From Polytrichum commune (taxonomy: Eukaryota; Streptophyta; Polytrichopsida; Polytrichales; Polytrichaceae): DNA of 64,000 bases. The translations under genes and the position numbers were made by a program. Positions 10,357 to 22,200 of this stretch are shown here, piece by piece; position 1 is the first letter of the stretch, and each line of letters begins with the position of its first letter. The stretch covers positions 22,566,001-22,630,000 of the forward strand of contig OX485809.1 in NCBI GenBank assembly GCA_950295325.1, read 5' to 3'. A model generated the notes under the pieces. That model saw nothing but the letters and a program-made list of their open reading frames with translations, had not been told where the DNA came from and made no database searches.

Positions 10357-13107
10357 ATTCAATATAGTGATTTAGTGTTAACTCGGCGTTTATAGTCTGA
10401 TTGGCCTACAATTGTCCACATTTATAGGTTTGATTCCTCAACTGGAATGAATTGGTGGCATTGATAGCCATTATCGCTGGGGTTTCTTCCCGACCCACAA
10501 TGGGGTCGGTCACTAACAAGCTACCAGAGGTACAACGGGGATTTACAACATTCCCTCTTGGCACAATTCCCTCTGTGTGTGGGAAAAACGTAAGAATTCC
10601 CTCCAAAAGGAGGAAATTATATCAAAGTGGGAATGTTCATAGTGGGAAAACCATCCCTTTCTCCATGCGGGAATTTCCCAAATGCTCCTTGTGAGGCTCC
10701 CACAAGCATTTTCACCACATTTCAATCACTAAGCTATCCGCACATATCATCCACGCTCAATTGGGTTTTAGTCGTTATTAGAGAAGGGCCTATTCCTCAC
10801 ACTCAAAAATAATGTTGCAAAGTGGGGGACCCTCTAAGCCATGCTCACCTAGGCTACCTGCTCCTTCCCGAACCTAAACTCATGTTGGCCTAGGGAAGCC
10901 ACTTCAAGCAGGCCACAATGCAATATTCCTCATGTCAACATGTGTTTTCTAGGTTTATAAAGACCAAAAAAATCCTTAAGATCCCATTTTTAATTTCCAA
11001 GTCCTCAAGGAAAATACCCATAAACTAAAATTTACCTCATTGAATTTGACTTAAACCTCAACTTGATGGCCCTCCTCAAAATTGTTTAAAAATTCATATA
11101 TGGCCTACTGGTCCTTTAGGGGTTAAGGACCCCGAATTAGTCTAGTCCAAGTTATTTGAGATGAATCGTTGAACAAACTTATAAGTGTTCAAGTTTTTTT
11201 GTTAGATGGATGGGAGATACGCTCATGTGCAACAATTCCCTTCTCCCTAACTAGAGAAGTCTCCCTTTTATTTTGTAGTAGCCTCATAGTAGAGACGACT
11301 CAAAGTATGGTAGTTGAAAGTGGGCCAAACTGATTACCACCCAAAACTTAGATGGACTAAGATCTTAAATTTTTTTGAATACAATAACATTGATCTTGAT
11401 TTTACCATCATCGTATGGAAATCTAAGTTCGAATTTTAAGTTAGTTTTAGGGTCAATTTCTATTTATCATGCAATTTAGAACACGATCCCTCATAAATCA
11501 CTACTAAGCTCTTAAATTCCAAGATGCACATTTTGAACTCCGTGATCTAGTGCTTACAATCTGTTAATCTATTGATATCACATTTTGTTAATCTATTGAT
11601 GACAATAACATGATGTTTCAATCCTTATTTTGACTTTTGACAATAATTTTGGTGCACTTTCAAGCCACTTTACACCTACTCTTCAAAATGCCACTTGCTA
11701 CACCTTTTGGTCACTTGCATATGTTACGTGTTTTCTTTTTCACTTCTGTCTATTGGTGAGAAACCATTTGACCTCAATATGTTATTTTCATGTATTTCTT
11801 CGCTACTCCATTCAAGCATGACAAGGATCAAGAATGTTTCAATTTACATTGCTTGGACAGCTTACTCTTATCTAATGGGTTCTTTAGAGATGTATGTGCT
11901 ACCATGTTCATAGTGGACGTCAATAGAAGACAAATCCTCTCCGAATCGCAGAGGCACTTAAGTTACTTGTTCTGCAATCATGATCAATGACAACTGAAAA
12001 TTCAAAAGTCTTCTACGCACCACCATATCTCATCTGCCTTTGCTTGAAGAAATCTATGTTCCACTGAAGAAAGTCATGAAGTAAGGGTTTGTACAACATG
12101 TCATAAGGAAACAAATTGGTCCATCTCACAACTTCCTTGAGTTGTCGATTGGGTGACCACTTCATGCAAGACATGCGGCTTTTCAATGCCAACTTAAATC
12201 CACCCACTTTTGTACTTCTCATATGCATGCAATCCACACAAAAAACTTCTTATACTTAAAACAGTTTCAGATTGAAGCTACTGTGCCTGTGCAATCAAGT
12301 TGATGAAGTGATGGATCATCTCGGTTAGCCACAGAGGATTGCATGTTCCCAACACAAATCGATACGGTGCCACACTGCCTGAAGCTAAAAAATTGACATC
12401 TGCTGAGAAGGATAAGCAAATAGAGGAGCGGCCCCAAGTTGCATTGGTTGAAAAGGATGGCTTAGTTTATAGACATGAGCGGGGATCGAGGTCCCTTATA
12501 TTTACATCCACTTTTAGATCGTCCCTGCGAAAGTACCACCATATTTCTCAGGAGGGGAAAACAATCAGATTCATACACAATTGGGAAAACAACAAATAAA
12601 AGCAAGGCTCTATGTCACACTAAGGGCAACCTTCCGCTAGAGCTTGTCAAGGGCCCCTAAACGATGGATTCTAAGATCTCTCATTGGTGGGAATTGCCGA
12701 GACCATCCCCGTTCACTTGACACAAGAGGTTGAGGGCGTAAGGGATTACAATTTTGAATGGATGAAAAACCTACATGGAGTCGTACACGGCATGAAATGG
12801 ATAGGGTTTCATGGTCTACTGGATTTTGCCCAGCTCGAAGAGGTGAGTGTAACAGAACCCAGGGGACTATGAAACTTCGATCTCTCATAAAACCCTTGAT
12901 TTATTGTAAGTTATTGTGTGGGAGGGGCCCACATTGATAGGATTGTAATGCAACAGCATTCGGTTGAGAGCCCAGCTGCATATGTCTTTACACTACACGT
13001 GGACGGATGAAGTTCAATTTCAATTTTCCACAGTACGGCCTTCAGATGAGTGTCAAGGGCCCTCACAATTTCATGGGCCAAAGTATAAAGTGGCCCTAAG
13101 CTTAGGT
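10357..13107. other. Intergenic spacer, possible decayed element, no gene recognised
   Basis: There are short open stretches on both strands, for example minus 12237-12013 and plus 12339-12599. None shows a known motif, and they do not link into a spliced model. Near 11565-11605 TGTTAATCTATTGAT occurs twice in tandem. The spacer lies downstream of the ATP synthase subunit gene. A further 3' exon of that gene was looked for here and not found. Confidence 0.45.
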
Positions 13108-15601
13108 CTATTGGGCAAATAAGGTAAATGGAGTGTACCTGCGTATAAATGTGGTCATCTTCTCTGTACCAGTGCTTGATAATTCCATCAACTCTGCCTT
13201 CACAACTGCCATCTCAGCCTCATCCTCCAATTGCTCCAGCTCCGAGTCATTCAGCTTCAACCTGCTCATTGTGCAATTCAAGGATGTCTTAGAAGAGAGA
13301 AATGATTTTGAGATTGCCACCGGCATGAAATATGGTGTTGCTTCATCTTAACGTTAGTCAGATTCTACATGTGATTCCGGAATGGACATCACGAGAATTG
13401 GAGGAACCTTGCAGGATACTTCCACCTTTCAAAGGTGAACACCTTGAACCTAAGAGGAAGCTCCTAGCTAGGCTTCCACATGGTTGATTGAAATTATCAA
13501 GTTCACTTGGATTCCCCCATTATGAAGTAGGACATGGATGCGAGGAGCCCTACCACATGCTATATTAGGCCTCCAACTTACTGAACCATGGTAGCGGCGA
13601 GGTGCTCCTAGGTGCCTACTACGATGGATAGCAGGGCGACATGTCCATTGCTAGACATAGTGGTCAAAGCATGACAAGGTCATCAATTATGGGTGATAAT
13701 ATGCCCCCTTGTATCCAATCAACAATAGACACATCAAGAAAAACGCTTGCTCTGACCACTATGATTGGGTGGACCATAATGCCAGAAATCAAGTGCTCGG
13801 AGATGTCATAGACCTGATAGGTGCACATTGATATTTGACTTCCACCGCACAGTCATTGACCAAATTTACCTCTTTGCAGGCCATTATTCTACCTCGAACT
13901 CAACCATACCATGGCCTTGAGATTACTTGAGTCACAAATGAGGTCAAAACATGAAGGTTGAATGTGGTTTTGTGATATACTGCGTATTGATTTTGTCGAA
14001 CTCTTTCTTCAACTGGGATATACCATCAGCGTTGTCCCTTGTCAGACGTTTTTTAATATTTTTCTCAACTTTATCCAAGGCAGCAAACATCAATGCATCT
14101 GCGCCCAAGTCATCTTCGATCCCAGTCCTGTACATGTCATTTTGGGAAATCCAAAAATTAGGATGACAAGATTTTTCTTTGCAATATGACGTGTGCTTGT
14201 AATAACTAACAATTGTGGTCTTTCAGAAAGTGAAAACAACTTACTCAATTCGAAAGCTTCTGTACTGCTCCAAGAAGCTTCGAACATCAGGTGAATCATC
14301 TGAAGCTTCCTCAAGAAGTCCAGCAATCTTACAAGTGTAGGAATCCACCCCGAGTCTGGTCAATAAAGTAATGTAAGGCCAAGGAAACACATCAAGTATC
14401 TCTATATCAAGCATCACAGAGCTCTGGTCCTACATTATATGATATCATAGAGGTGAAGGAGAGACAACATATGGCATCATCATACATTCGAAGAACTTCT
14501 TTACATCATTAGTCGCAAAGCCAATGCTAAGATGAGCAATAATATACAATTATCACATGGAGGTTGACTACTTCACCTTACAGACTACAATAACCATTCT
14601 ACTTTCCTCTGAGACTACTCTCATCAATATGGGGTAAGGATGTGCTCATACTGTGCTACATGTGCATGTAACTGTACATAGATTGAGAAAGGAGATGGTA
14701 CAAAAGCAGAAACTTACTTCTCCCGGATCTTTTCCCTCAATTGGAAGTAATTCTTCACAGAAGCTTCACTGGTGTCGAGGTCCAGCTTCTGTTTTGCCAT
14801 TTCTTCAATATACATCCTAAATCTCTTCTGTTGAGTTACAAACGCTTGCTTCACCACATCATCTTCAAGCACAATCACAAAAGGTTCAATTAGGCTCAGG
14901 CAGACCAGTGCCTTTACAATCCCTATTCCTGGTCTGGATGTTGATCAGTGCAAAACTTATATCCTAAACAAAGGAAATATATCACCTGTCAGGCATATTA
15001 CATACTTAACATGCCCATTTATGTTTCTTGGATCTACTATTTACATACACCAGTGCAATGCAAGGTTCTTTCTTGACAGCTCCCACAATGACATAGGCAA
15101 CAGTTATCAAGAAACACAGAACAAAATGTAGAAAGATATACAGGAAGATGAGTTCAAATTGCAGACGTGGCATACCATCCGCACCCGGACTTTTGCTGCC
15201 TGTGGAGGTTCTTGGTCCTCCAGATAAAGAACGGCAGAACCTGGTGGAAAGAAGTGGTTCTCCGCATTTCAGAGCACATTTGGCCTGCCCACAAAACTAA
15301 TGTCAACAACACGGAGTTGCATGTAACTTTTCGAACTTCAGTCATAACCCATACCAAATCTGAAGAGAAAACATTCTATGAGGTAAAGGCCTTCAGGCGG
15401 TACATGTCTTTTGAGCACCTTGTTATACACTACACATGCACAGTGGATCAACAGATGATGAGAAATGGGTTGCAGTGGTGGTGGAAACTGTTTCCCATTG
15501 TGCAAACACAAGCAAAGAAAGCTATAATTTTAATGGTCAGGTGAGGAGTTGCTAACCGAGTGGAAGATGGAATAAGCCGTCCTGGATGCACATGTAGCCA
15601 T
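13108..15601 (-). CDS. MGP1: Mitochondrial ATP synthase 24 kDa subunit (MGP1/FAd type)
   Basis: This is a plant-specific peripheral subunit of mitochondrial F1Fo-ATP synthase. The model has six exons: 15601-15557, 15284-15176, 14862-14718, 14355-14245, 14127-13981 and 13261-13108. All junctions are GT-AG and in phase, giving 236 residues against about 240 in Arabidopsis At2g21870. The start MATCASRTAYSIFHS leads a Ser/Arg-rich presequence ending near RFCRSLSGG, as expected for mitochondrial import. Family landmarks follow: QQKRFRMYIEEM, then REKIREK, then DDSPDVRSFLEQY, then GADALMFAALDKVEKNIKK, then QLKKEFDKIN, then an acidic helix AEMAVVKAELMEL. The identification comes from recalled family similarity. 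The C-terminus is the least certain part: reading through a possible donor at 13138 gives the end YTPFTLFAQ, and no alternative last exon was found. Intron 5 (13262-13980) contains an old repeat. Confidence 0.9.
13380..13830 (-). repeat. Degraded copy of the 5S-headed repeat in an ATP synthase gene intron
   Basis: This shares its body with the repeat in PUS3 at 20900-21290. Both contain ACTTCC…AAAGGTGAA.ACCTTG, a GGCT.CCACATGGTTG block, and ACTATGATTGGGTG followed by ATCAAGTGCT. In this copy the 5S-like head is reduced to a remnant at most. It lies entirely inside intron 5 of the 24 kDa subunit gene. Confidence 0.6.
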
Positions 15602-16257
15602 TCCTCTTGCCAAATCCCTGAACTTTCTTGCCCTATTTAGAAGCCCGGTTTACAGTAGATGGAAAGGTGGGCAAGGAGCATGAAGAATTTGCAGGGTTGG
15701 CAATGAAGGGCGACCAGGGCTAACGGACTTAAAATGTTCATTTGGTCGATGAATATTTGAACCCATCACGGATGATTCTTGAATGTTAATGATTCATTCA
15801 GTTCTTGAGCAGTTATGAACATCATCAGTACATGATTGTTCTTACTCTACGGCCAACCAGGATTAGGAGTGAGAGGTCGTGCAGACAGTACCTACATAGT
15901 CTGTTTCATAGTGTTTAGACTATTTTACCAAGATAATTGAGCTGGGAATCACATGAACGAATCCCTTGGTTAGACAAGATGTGCTTATTTTGTGTCACCA
16001 AAACTATACCAGCAACCAGTGTTCCCCTCCAGTCACAATATGGTACGAATGCTCTAACAAGTGGACATTTTATTCAGGAAAGGGTGTATAGAACAGTGTA
16101 TTGAAAGAAGTGGGACATCATGTGCTCTACTTTTTGAGATATGGTGGCTTTTATTCCAAAAGCCTCCCTCATACAAAATCCTCTGAACTGAAACAAAAAT
16201 GTAGTTCCCGTCACAGGAAAGACCAGTTTTCCGGAATGGTTGATGCAGACCTCCGAA

Positions 16258-19200
16258 CTAATGTAGACTTCCTACTAGGTCAGTTTTCACCAATTCACCA
16301 GCACTTTGCATCATCCGCCACCGCTCCTCATATGTTGCTGCAGAAGACAAATATCACAAGTCAAAAACAAAAGCGACAGCAACAACCAGCATGTGTATTT
16401 GCCATTCGCAGAACTATGAATAAAAAAGGCACAGAGTCAAGACTTGAGTGTGATAGGCTTACGTTCTGTTGGACGCTTCACAAGAGGAATATGTGTGCTC
16501 TTCTTGGTTTGCAGTTCAACCAGGCTAATCTCTTCCTTATCCCTATTTTCTGTAAATGACAAGAATTAAATCAGGGTCTGCTGAGTGGAGCATTTCAGAA
16601 ATGTTATGATAGGCCAGCATAAAATGATAGCACCGAGGGGCATGGTCAGTCCTAGAATTTCACAAAAAAATATATCAAATTCCAACAACATTTTGGATTC
16701 CTGCACCATAAAGATAGCCATAGAACGATTTCTTTGAAAATCAAATCAGCCTTACTGAATCAATCTAAAACCCAATGACATCCAGCTGTTTCATAGAGCA
16801 CTAACATGATGTATATCTATACATCTTTCTCACCAGAGAATTGAAGCTCCCACAAGCCTTGTGAAAGAAGCGATGCATTCACAATAGAATCTTGCAGCAA
16901 CGCTTCCAAATGCAACCTCAAGCGTATCACAGAATCTACAGGTTATGACATATCTTAGTCCATAGCATCACAATTTTCTTGACATTTTCACAGGCCCTCT
17001 ATTTCACACGGATTAGAAGAGAGCTCATTTGTAAATTGTAAGTATATTACTTAGCAACAGCAGAAACATGCAGACAGTGGCAGCAGGAAAAAGGCCATGC
17101 ATAAGCATACCAGGATGGCAATGAAAAGAAAGGCCCTGAAAGCCACAGTGGAAGAGAAGAAGGGGTGTCTCAGGTGCCATGATATATTGTGGCTTTCTTA
17201 TATATTTCTTCACATCCAGCATCTCCTCTACAATCTGCAAAGTTGAATATGCCCTCCTTCATTTATTAGTTGACAACTTAATGAAAAAAGCTTGAATTTG
17301 ATCAATCAGTGTTGGTTCTACCAGAAAAAAACAGAGTCACAGGATCCTAAGCAAGGGAATCAGCAGGCTCAATCCTTGAGACATAAGAGTCATCCTTTAA
17401 TTCGATGGCATTTTTCGTTGAGAGTTGGTCCCCTATGATTTTCCATTGGTTGCTTGCATACAATATCAATAATTTCTTTCCACTTGTGGTGCATTCTTGG
17501 AGGTAGTGTTTGGATTTAAATGAAGAGCAACCTAATTCGGTTCATTGAAGGCCAAACTTGATTTTAGCACCTCTTGACATGCCAAACTGAGTTCAACCCT
17601 CAATGAATTGATAAGAAATGATCTTCACTAAAACCTCCACAATAAGTCCAAGCATGTACCAAAATCTAATGAACATGGAAGGTGTTGTATGCAAAACAAC
17701 CTACTCCCAAAAGTCATGATGAGTTAGAGGATAGCTCTATTTGCAGCACCCTTTTGAAAGTTGGACATTTCAGGTTTTCGCATCAAGGAAACTTACAGTA
17801 GGAGATTCAAGACCAGAGCCCACCATAAAGAGAACCGCAGCCATACAGCGCACTTGATGCCAAAGGAACGCAGTGCCTTTGACTCTCATTATCCACACCC
17901 TCTTCCCATTCCACCTGGATGTGTGCCAAATTGCTAAGTTTATGTTTCACCAATGCTTGCAAACTGTGTCCATCTACTTCGTGAAATAAAACCTTAAAAG
18001 AACTTAAGTTTATTGTCCTTGTTTTCCTACCATAGCATTCTAAGCATGTGTAAGGACGTTCTCTTTCTATTCTAGCTTCAAGAATAATTTTCAAGAATCA
18101 TGGCCCTTGAGTACATGCATGAATGCTGAGCATGGTGAAGTGGCAGGATCTCATTAGTTGACACCTCATTGTTGCCTATCTTCCAACACAAACCCTTCTT
18201 CCATCTACCAAGATTCAAATGAAAAGGTGCGTCCCCAATGGAATCATTCTTAGGTTATCTGGATTATCTAAGAAATATTTCATTTGCATTCGAACCTAAA
18301 TATGCTACTTAAGAATGTTATGACCTCTCGCACTTCTGTAACGGCCCAATCATGTGAGGATGTACAAACTTTCCAGTGTTACACCCACAAAGCATATCAA
18401 GTCTCCAAAGTATCACAAATCTCAGCTACAAAAATGGAACTAATATACACTAACCATAGGCGTTGATAACCCCCTCCCTCTTCCTAGTCGCGAGTTTTAG
18501 AATTTTACTTATTACTAGAAATTAGGTTGCTACTTAGTCTTAGTAGGCGTGGCCATGTGTCTGTGTCTTGCTTACCAAAGGCATCCTATAGATTGGTAGG
18601 CCAAATGATGAGTCCCCTGTGGTTTTGAATATCCATCTTTAAAAGTTTGAGTGATCTGAGCATCAGGTTGTTGGATAGTTGTGGTCTAGGAGGGGGTCTA
18701 TTTTGGCAATGTATGGATCTTTTTATTTGGAAAAAAAATAAAACTAGCTAGAGTGGTGTTCAGTTTGCAAGTTTAGATTGGCTGACAAGGATATAAATCT
18801 TATGAACAGATGTCCTTCTAAGTGCACTTGAAGAGTCGGGAAGGTGGTGCCCACATCTCATTGATAGGCACGATGTCAAAGTTGGTGACAGTGCGCATGT
18901 AATTATGAACATTTGCTGCATCCATTTTGCAGAAGTTTGAGAAGTTATGGTCTCCTTCAAACTTCTTACATGCTACCTTCATTGCCTGCACCATCCAAAA
19001 CCCCAGACAATAAATGGAGAGCATTTGCTGATGTACATAGGATGCTTTAAGGGAGAGAATCAAATAGCCCAAACCTTACATCAGTATTCCTATCCTAAGA
19101 AAAATTGTTGCCACCAAGCATGAAAAATAGAAGATGCAGCCTGCATACATCAATATTAAGTCCGTTGTCCACAAAGAAATACTTGTACTCCCGATATAAA

Positions 19201-22200
19201 CAACTGAATCTGGGCCCTCCATTGACACCAACAGTAACCAGTAAGTAATCATGCGACAATTAATAATGCATGCCAGTTCAAGATGTGAAAAACATATAAT
19301 AATTACAAACAAGAAGCAGGCAAGAGGCAGAAGCCAAGAGGGATGGAGGTAGGGAACAGGATTAGGACCACCAGATGGGAAACTTGCTCTTGCAACAAAT
19401 GTAACCATAAACCCTGAACCCTAAACCCAACACCTGAATGTTTTATCCCTTCTTCAGAAGGTGACAAGCTCAACCTTGGTGTTATGAAAGAGCTTACAGG
19501 AAACGATAGTCTCTACATTAGAGGACTACGTTAGAGGACAAGGAAGGAACCATAGAGGTGCACTGTTATTGAACTTGGCACTAACAACTGAGAGTACTTC
19601 TAATAGGAGTAACGACCAGGGCTGTGTTTATACAAGACATGTAACAGAATTGTATGAACCCCCAATTTTGGTCTACAATACTGAATTCATGTTTAGCACA
19701 ACCTATTTAAAAGAGGAAGTTCCAATAAAGTCGTGTGTGAGAACGGTGAGTAGATGTATGTGGTATGTATTTGAGTCTAGGTCATTTGTACAAGCTCAAA
19801 TCTCCCTATTTTCAATACCATGTATGTATCTCCAATTAGATAGTGTCACTTTTGACACTTTTAGCTTGAAATGTCAAGAAGTCATCTTGAACCCCTCTGT
19901 ATGACAACTCCAGGTCCAGAATGGGCCTATCAGACCTTTAAGGGTTAAGTAATCTTCACCAAATCAAAGTCTCGGGAAGGAACTGCTACCTAGCATTAAA
20001 ACCTTCTGGTACAGGACACCAACCAAGTACACGTATATCTTCTGGAAGAGCCCGGTTCAGCACTCCCACATAGTCCAGTTCATCCTCATCTGCTGCAGTT
20101 AAAAATTAAAAGACAATACTGTGAGTATTCCTCCCGAGGGGTGGACTCAACTTTGCATTACCTACCCAAGTGGGTGCACAATAAGGATAATAATTGGACA
20201 AATATTGTTGAAGGTAAGGTTTGTATGTATATTTAAGTTATTATGTGATGTTTCTGATTTGTGAAAATAAAATAGGCCTATCATATGGACAAGAGATGCA
20301 ATCTTGCACGCACTAGCCATGAGTGCGTGCATACATTTTTGGACTAGTACATTAATTTGAGGCTATGTGTAATCTCTACATTTGGATGTATATATTTTGA
20401 TTTTCTTGTATTAAATTTGAAGGTGATGCACGCACATTTATTTTTATCCTAATGAAGAGTGCACCCCCGAGGTATTCTTGCAAGGCAAACATCATAGAAG
20501 CATTCGAAAGTTTAAAAAATCCAAGAGTTCATGTTGGGTACATGCTGTTGAGGCGAACATTGCCTCCAGTTTACGGCTTGCCCGTGCCCTTGCAACTCTG
20601 TCTCCATCTGATTTTGTGACCTCTTCCTTGGATGTAGCTCCCTCATTTGAGAATTCCTCTGCTTCTCTCTCAGAAGAAAGCATACTTTTAGATTCAAGAT
20701 AATTGTCAGCTTTCTCAACAGATGGACAGTCTCCTTTAAGCAATCTCTGCTTTGATCGAAGATACAGAGCAATAACCTGTCCAGTGGCGCCCCATAAATA
20801 ATTCAGACAGAGACATTTTGACACAAATATATCCATATATATATATATATATATGGAAGTACCTGAGAAAGACATTAACAACTTATAGAATTAGAGATGA
20901 AGAGAAGAGTAGACTTTGATGTTGCCACCAGTGTTTCAGGCATCCCAAGAATTAGAGGCAATGTTCGCCTCAACAGCGGGGTACTTGGAGGGGTGGACCA
21001 ACTAGAGGCAATTAGTACTTCCAAAGGTGAATACCTTGGACGGGCGTGGACCAGCTGGCCCACACCTATCTCCCCCAAGGGCAAGCCCCTAGGCTCCCAC
21101 ATGGTTGGTTGAAAATATCCGGTTCAACCAGATACACCCACTATGATTGGGTGAACCATAGGTGGTAGGGTGCAACAGAGATCAAGTGCTATGACAGTCA
21201 CCCACCCATCCAAGTACTATTCCGGCCTTAGGCAGCCTAACCTTGGAGTTCCTGTGGGATTCGGCTTAAGGCCTTAGGTTTAAGCCACCCTTAAGATGAA
21301 GAGTGTCTTCCAAAGATTCATTTATTATATACAAAATCATCGTGTTAAAACTAGAGACATTGATTTTTGTCACTAATTTTACAGTATCTAATACTAGTAG
21401 AATGAAATGCTGAAGAACTATGTAATAATCTTCATGGTGGTCATCAAGTGCAGCTTATTCTTGAAAAAATACACATGAGGTATATGGTATGATTACCCAG
21501 TTGTTAAGACTTGTTTACCAGACCTGGCCAATGGCTGAAACCCCTTTGTCAGTGCGCCCACATCGTGAGTAATTTGCATCTGCTGCTGTTCCACTTATCA
21601 AACGTGTCCTTTGGAGTGCGGTGAATAGCTCTGTCTGAATATGACAAATCACTACATTGCTCAAATTTCTACTTTATCTGTCATGTTTGTCAGTAGCCAT
21701 TTAAGTGACTTGATCACCAACCCACCTATCCTTAGTTTCAACTTGTTTATACTTCCCCAGATCTCCTCAAGTCTACCTCTTGAAAAGGATATGAATAAAA
21801 CAATTGACATCTGTAGAGAGTTTACTGGTGTTCATTAGGTCCATCACATACCTCAACTGTCTTTTGAAGACCAGCCTGTGACGCAAATCCATGGTATCTT
21901 CACATCATGAACAATACAACATTGTCCAAATAAGCCTTACTATATACACCAAGAGTGCATCTTTAGGTACTTCACAAAAACAAAGGCCTTCATAAGCCTT
22001 CATAAGTAGTAGTAACCTCCAGACTGCAAAAATTTCTAAAACCTTGTAGGTCCAGATAACAATCTGCAAGTATAAGGACCACAGTAAGTGCAGGAATTTG
22101 CAGTAAGTTAGTGCCCCACATACCTAGCACCAAGATACATAAGTTTCAATGCTACATGGCGCGTGGCATAATGGGACATGTCGTTGTTTAAAGCATCTGT

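Noticed and set aside
12013-12888. Short open frames on both strands suggestive of a decayed gene
   Set aside because: No conserved motif, no consistent splicing and no partner elsewhere in the window.
21168-21290. Functional 5S rRNA gene
   Set aside because: Many substitutions and a changed box A region, plus linkage to a repeated body in an intron, fit a SINE-like pseudogene instead.
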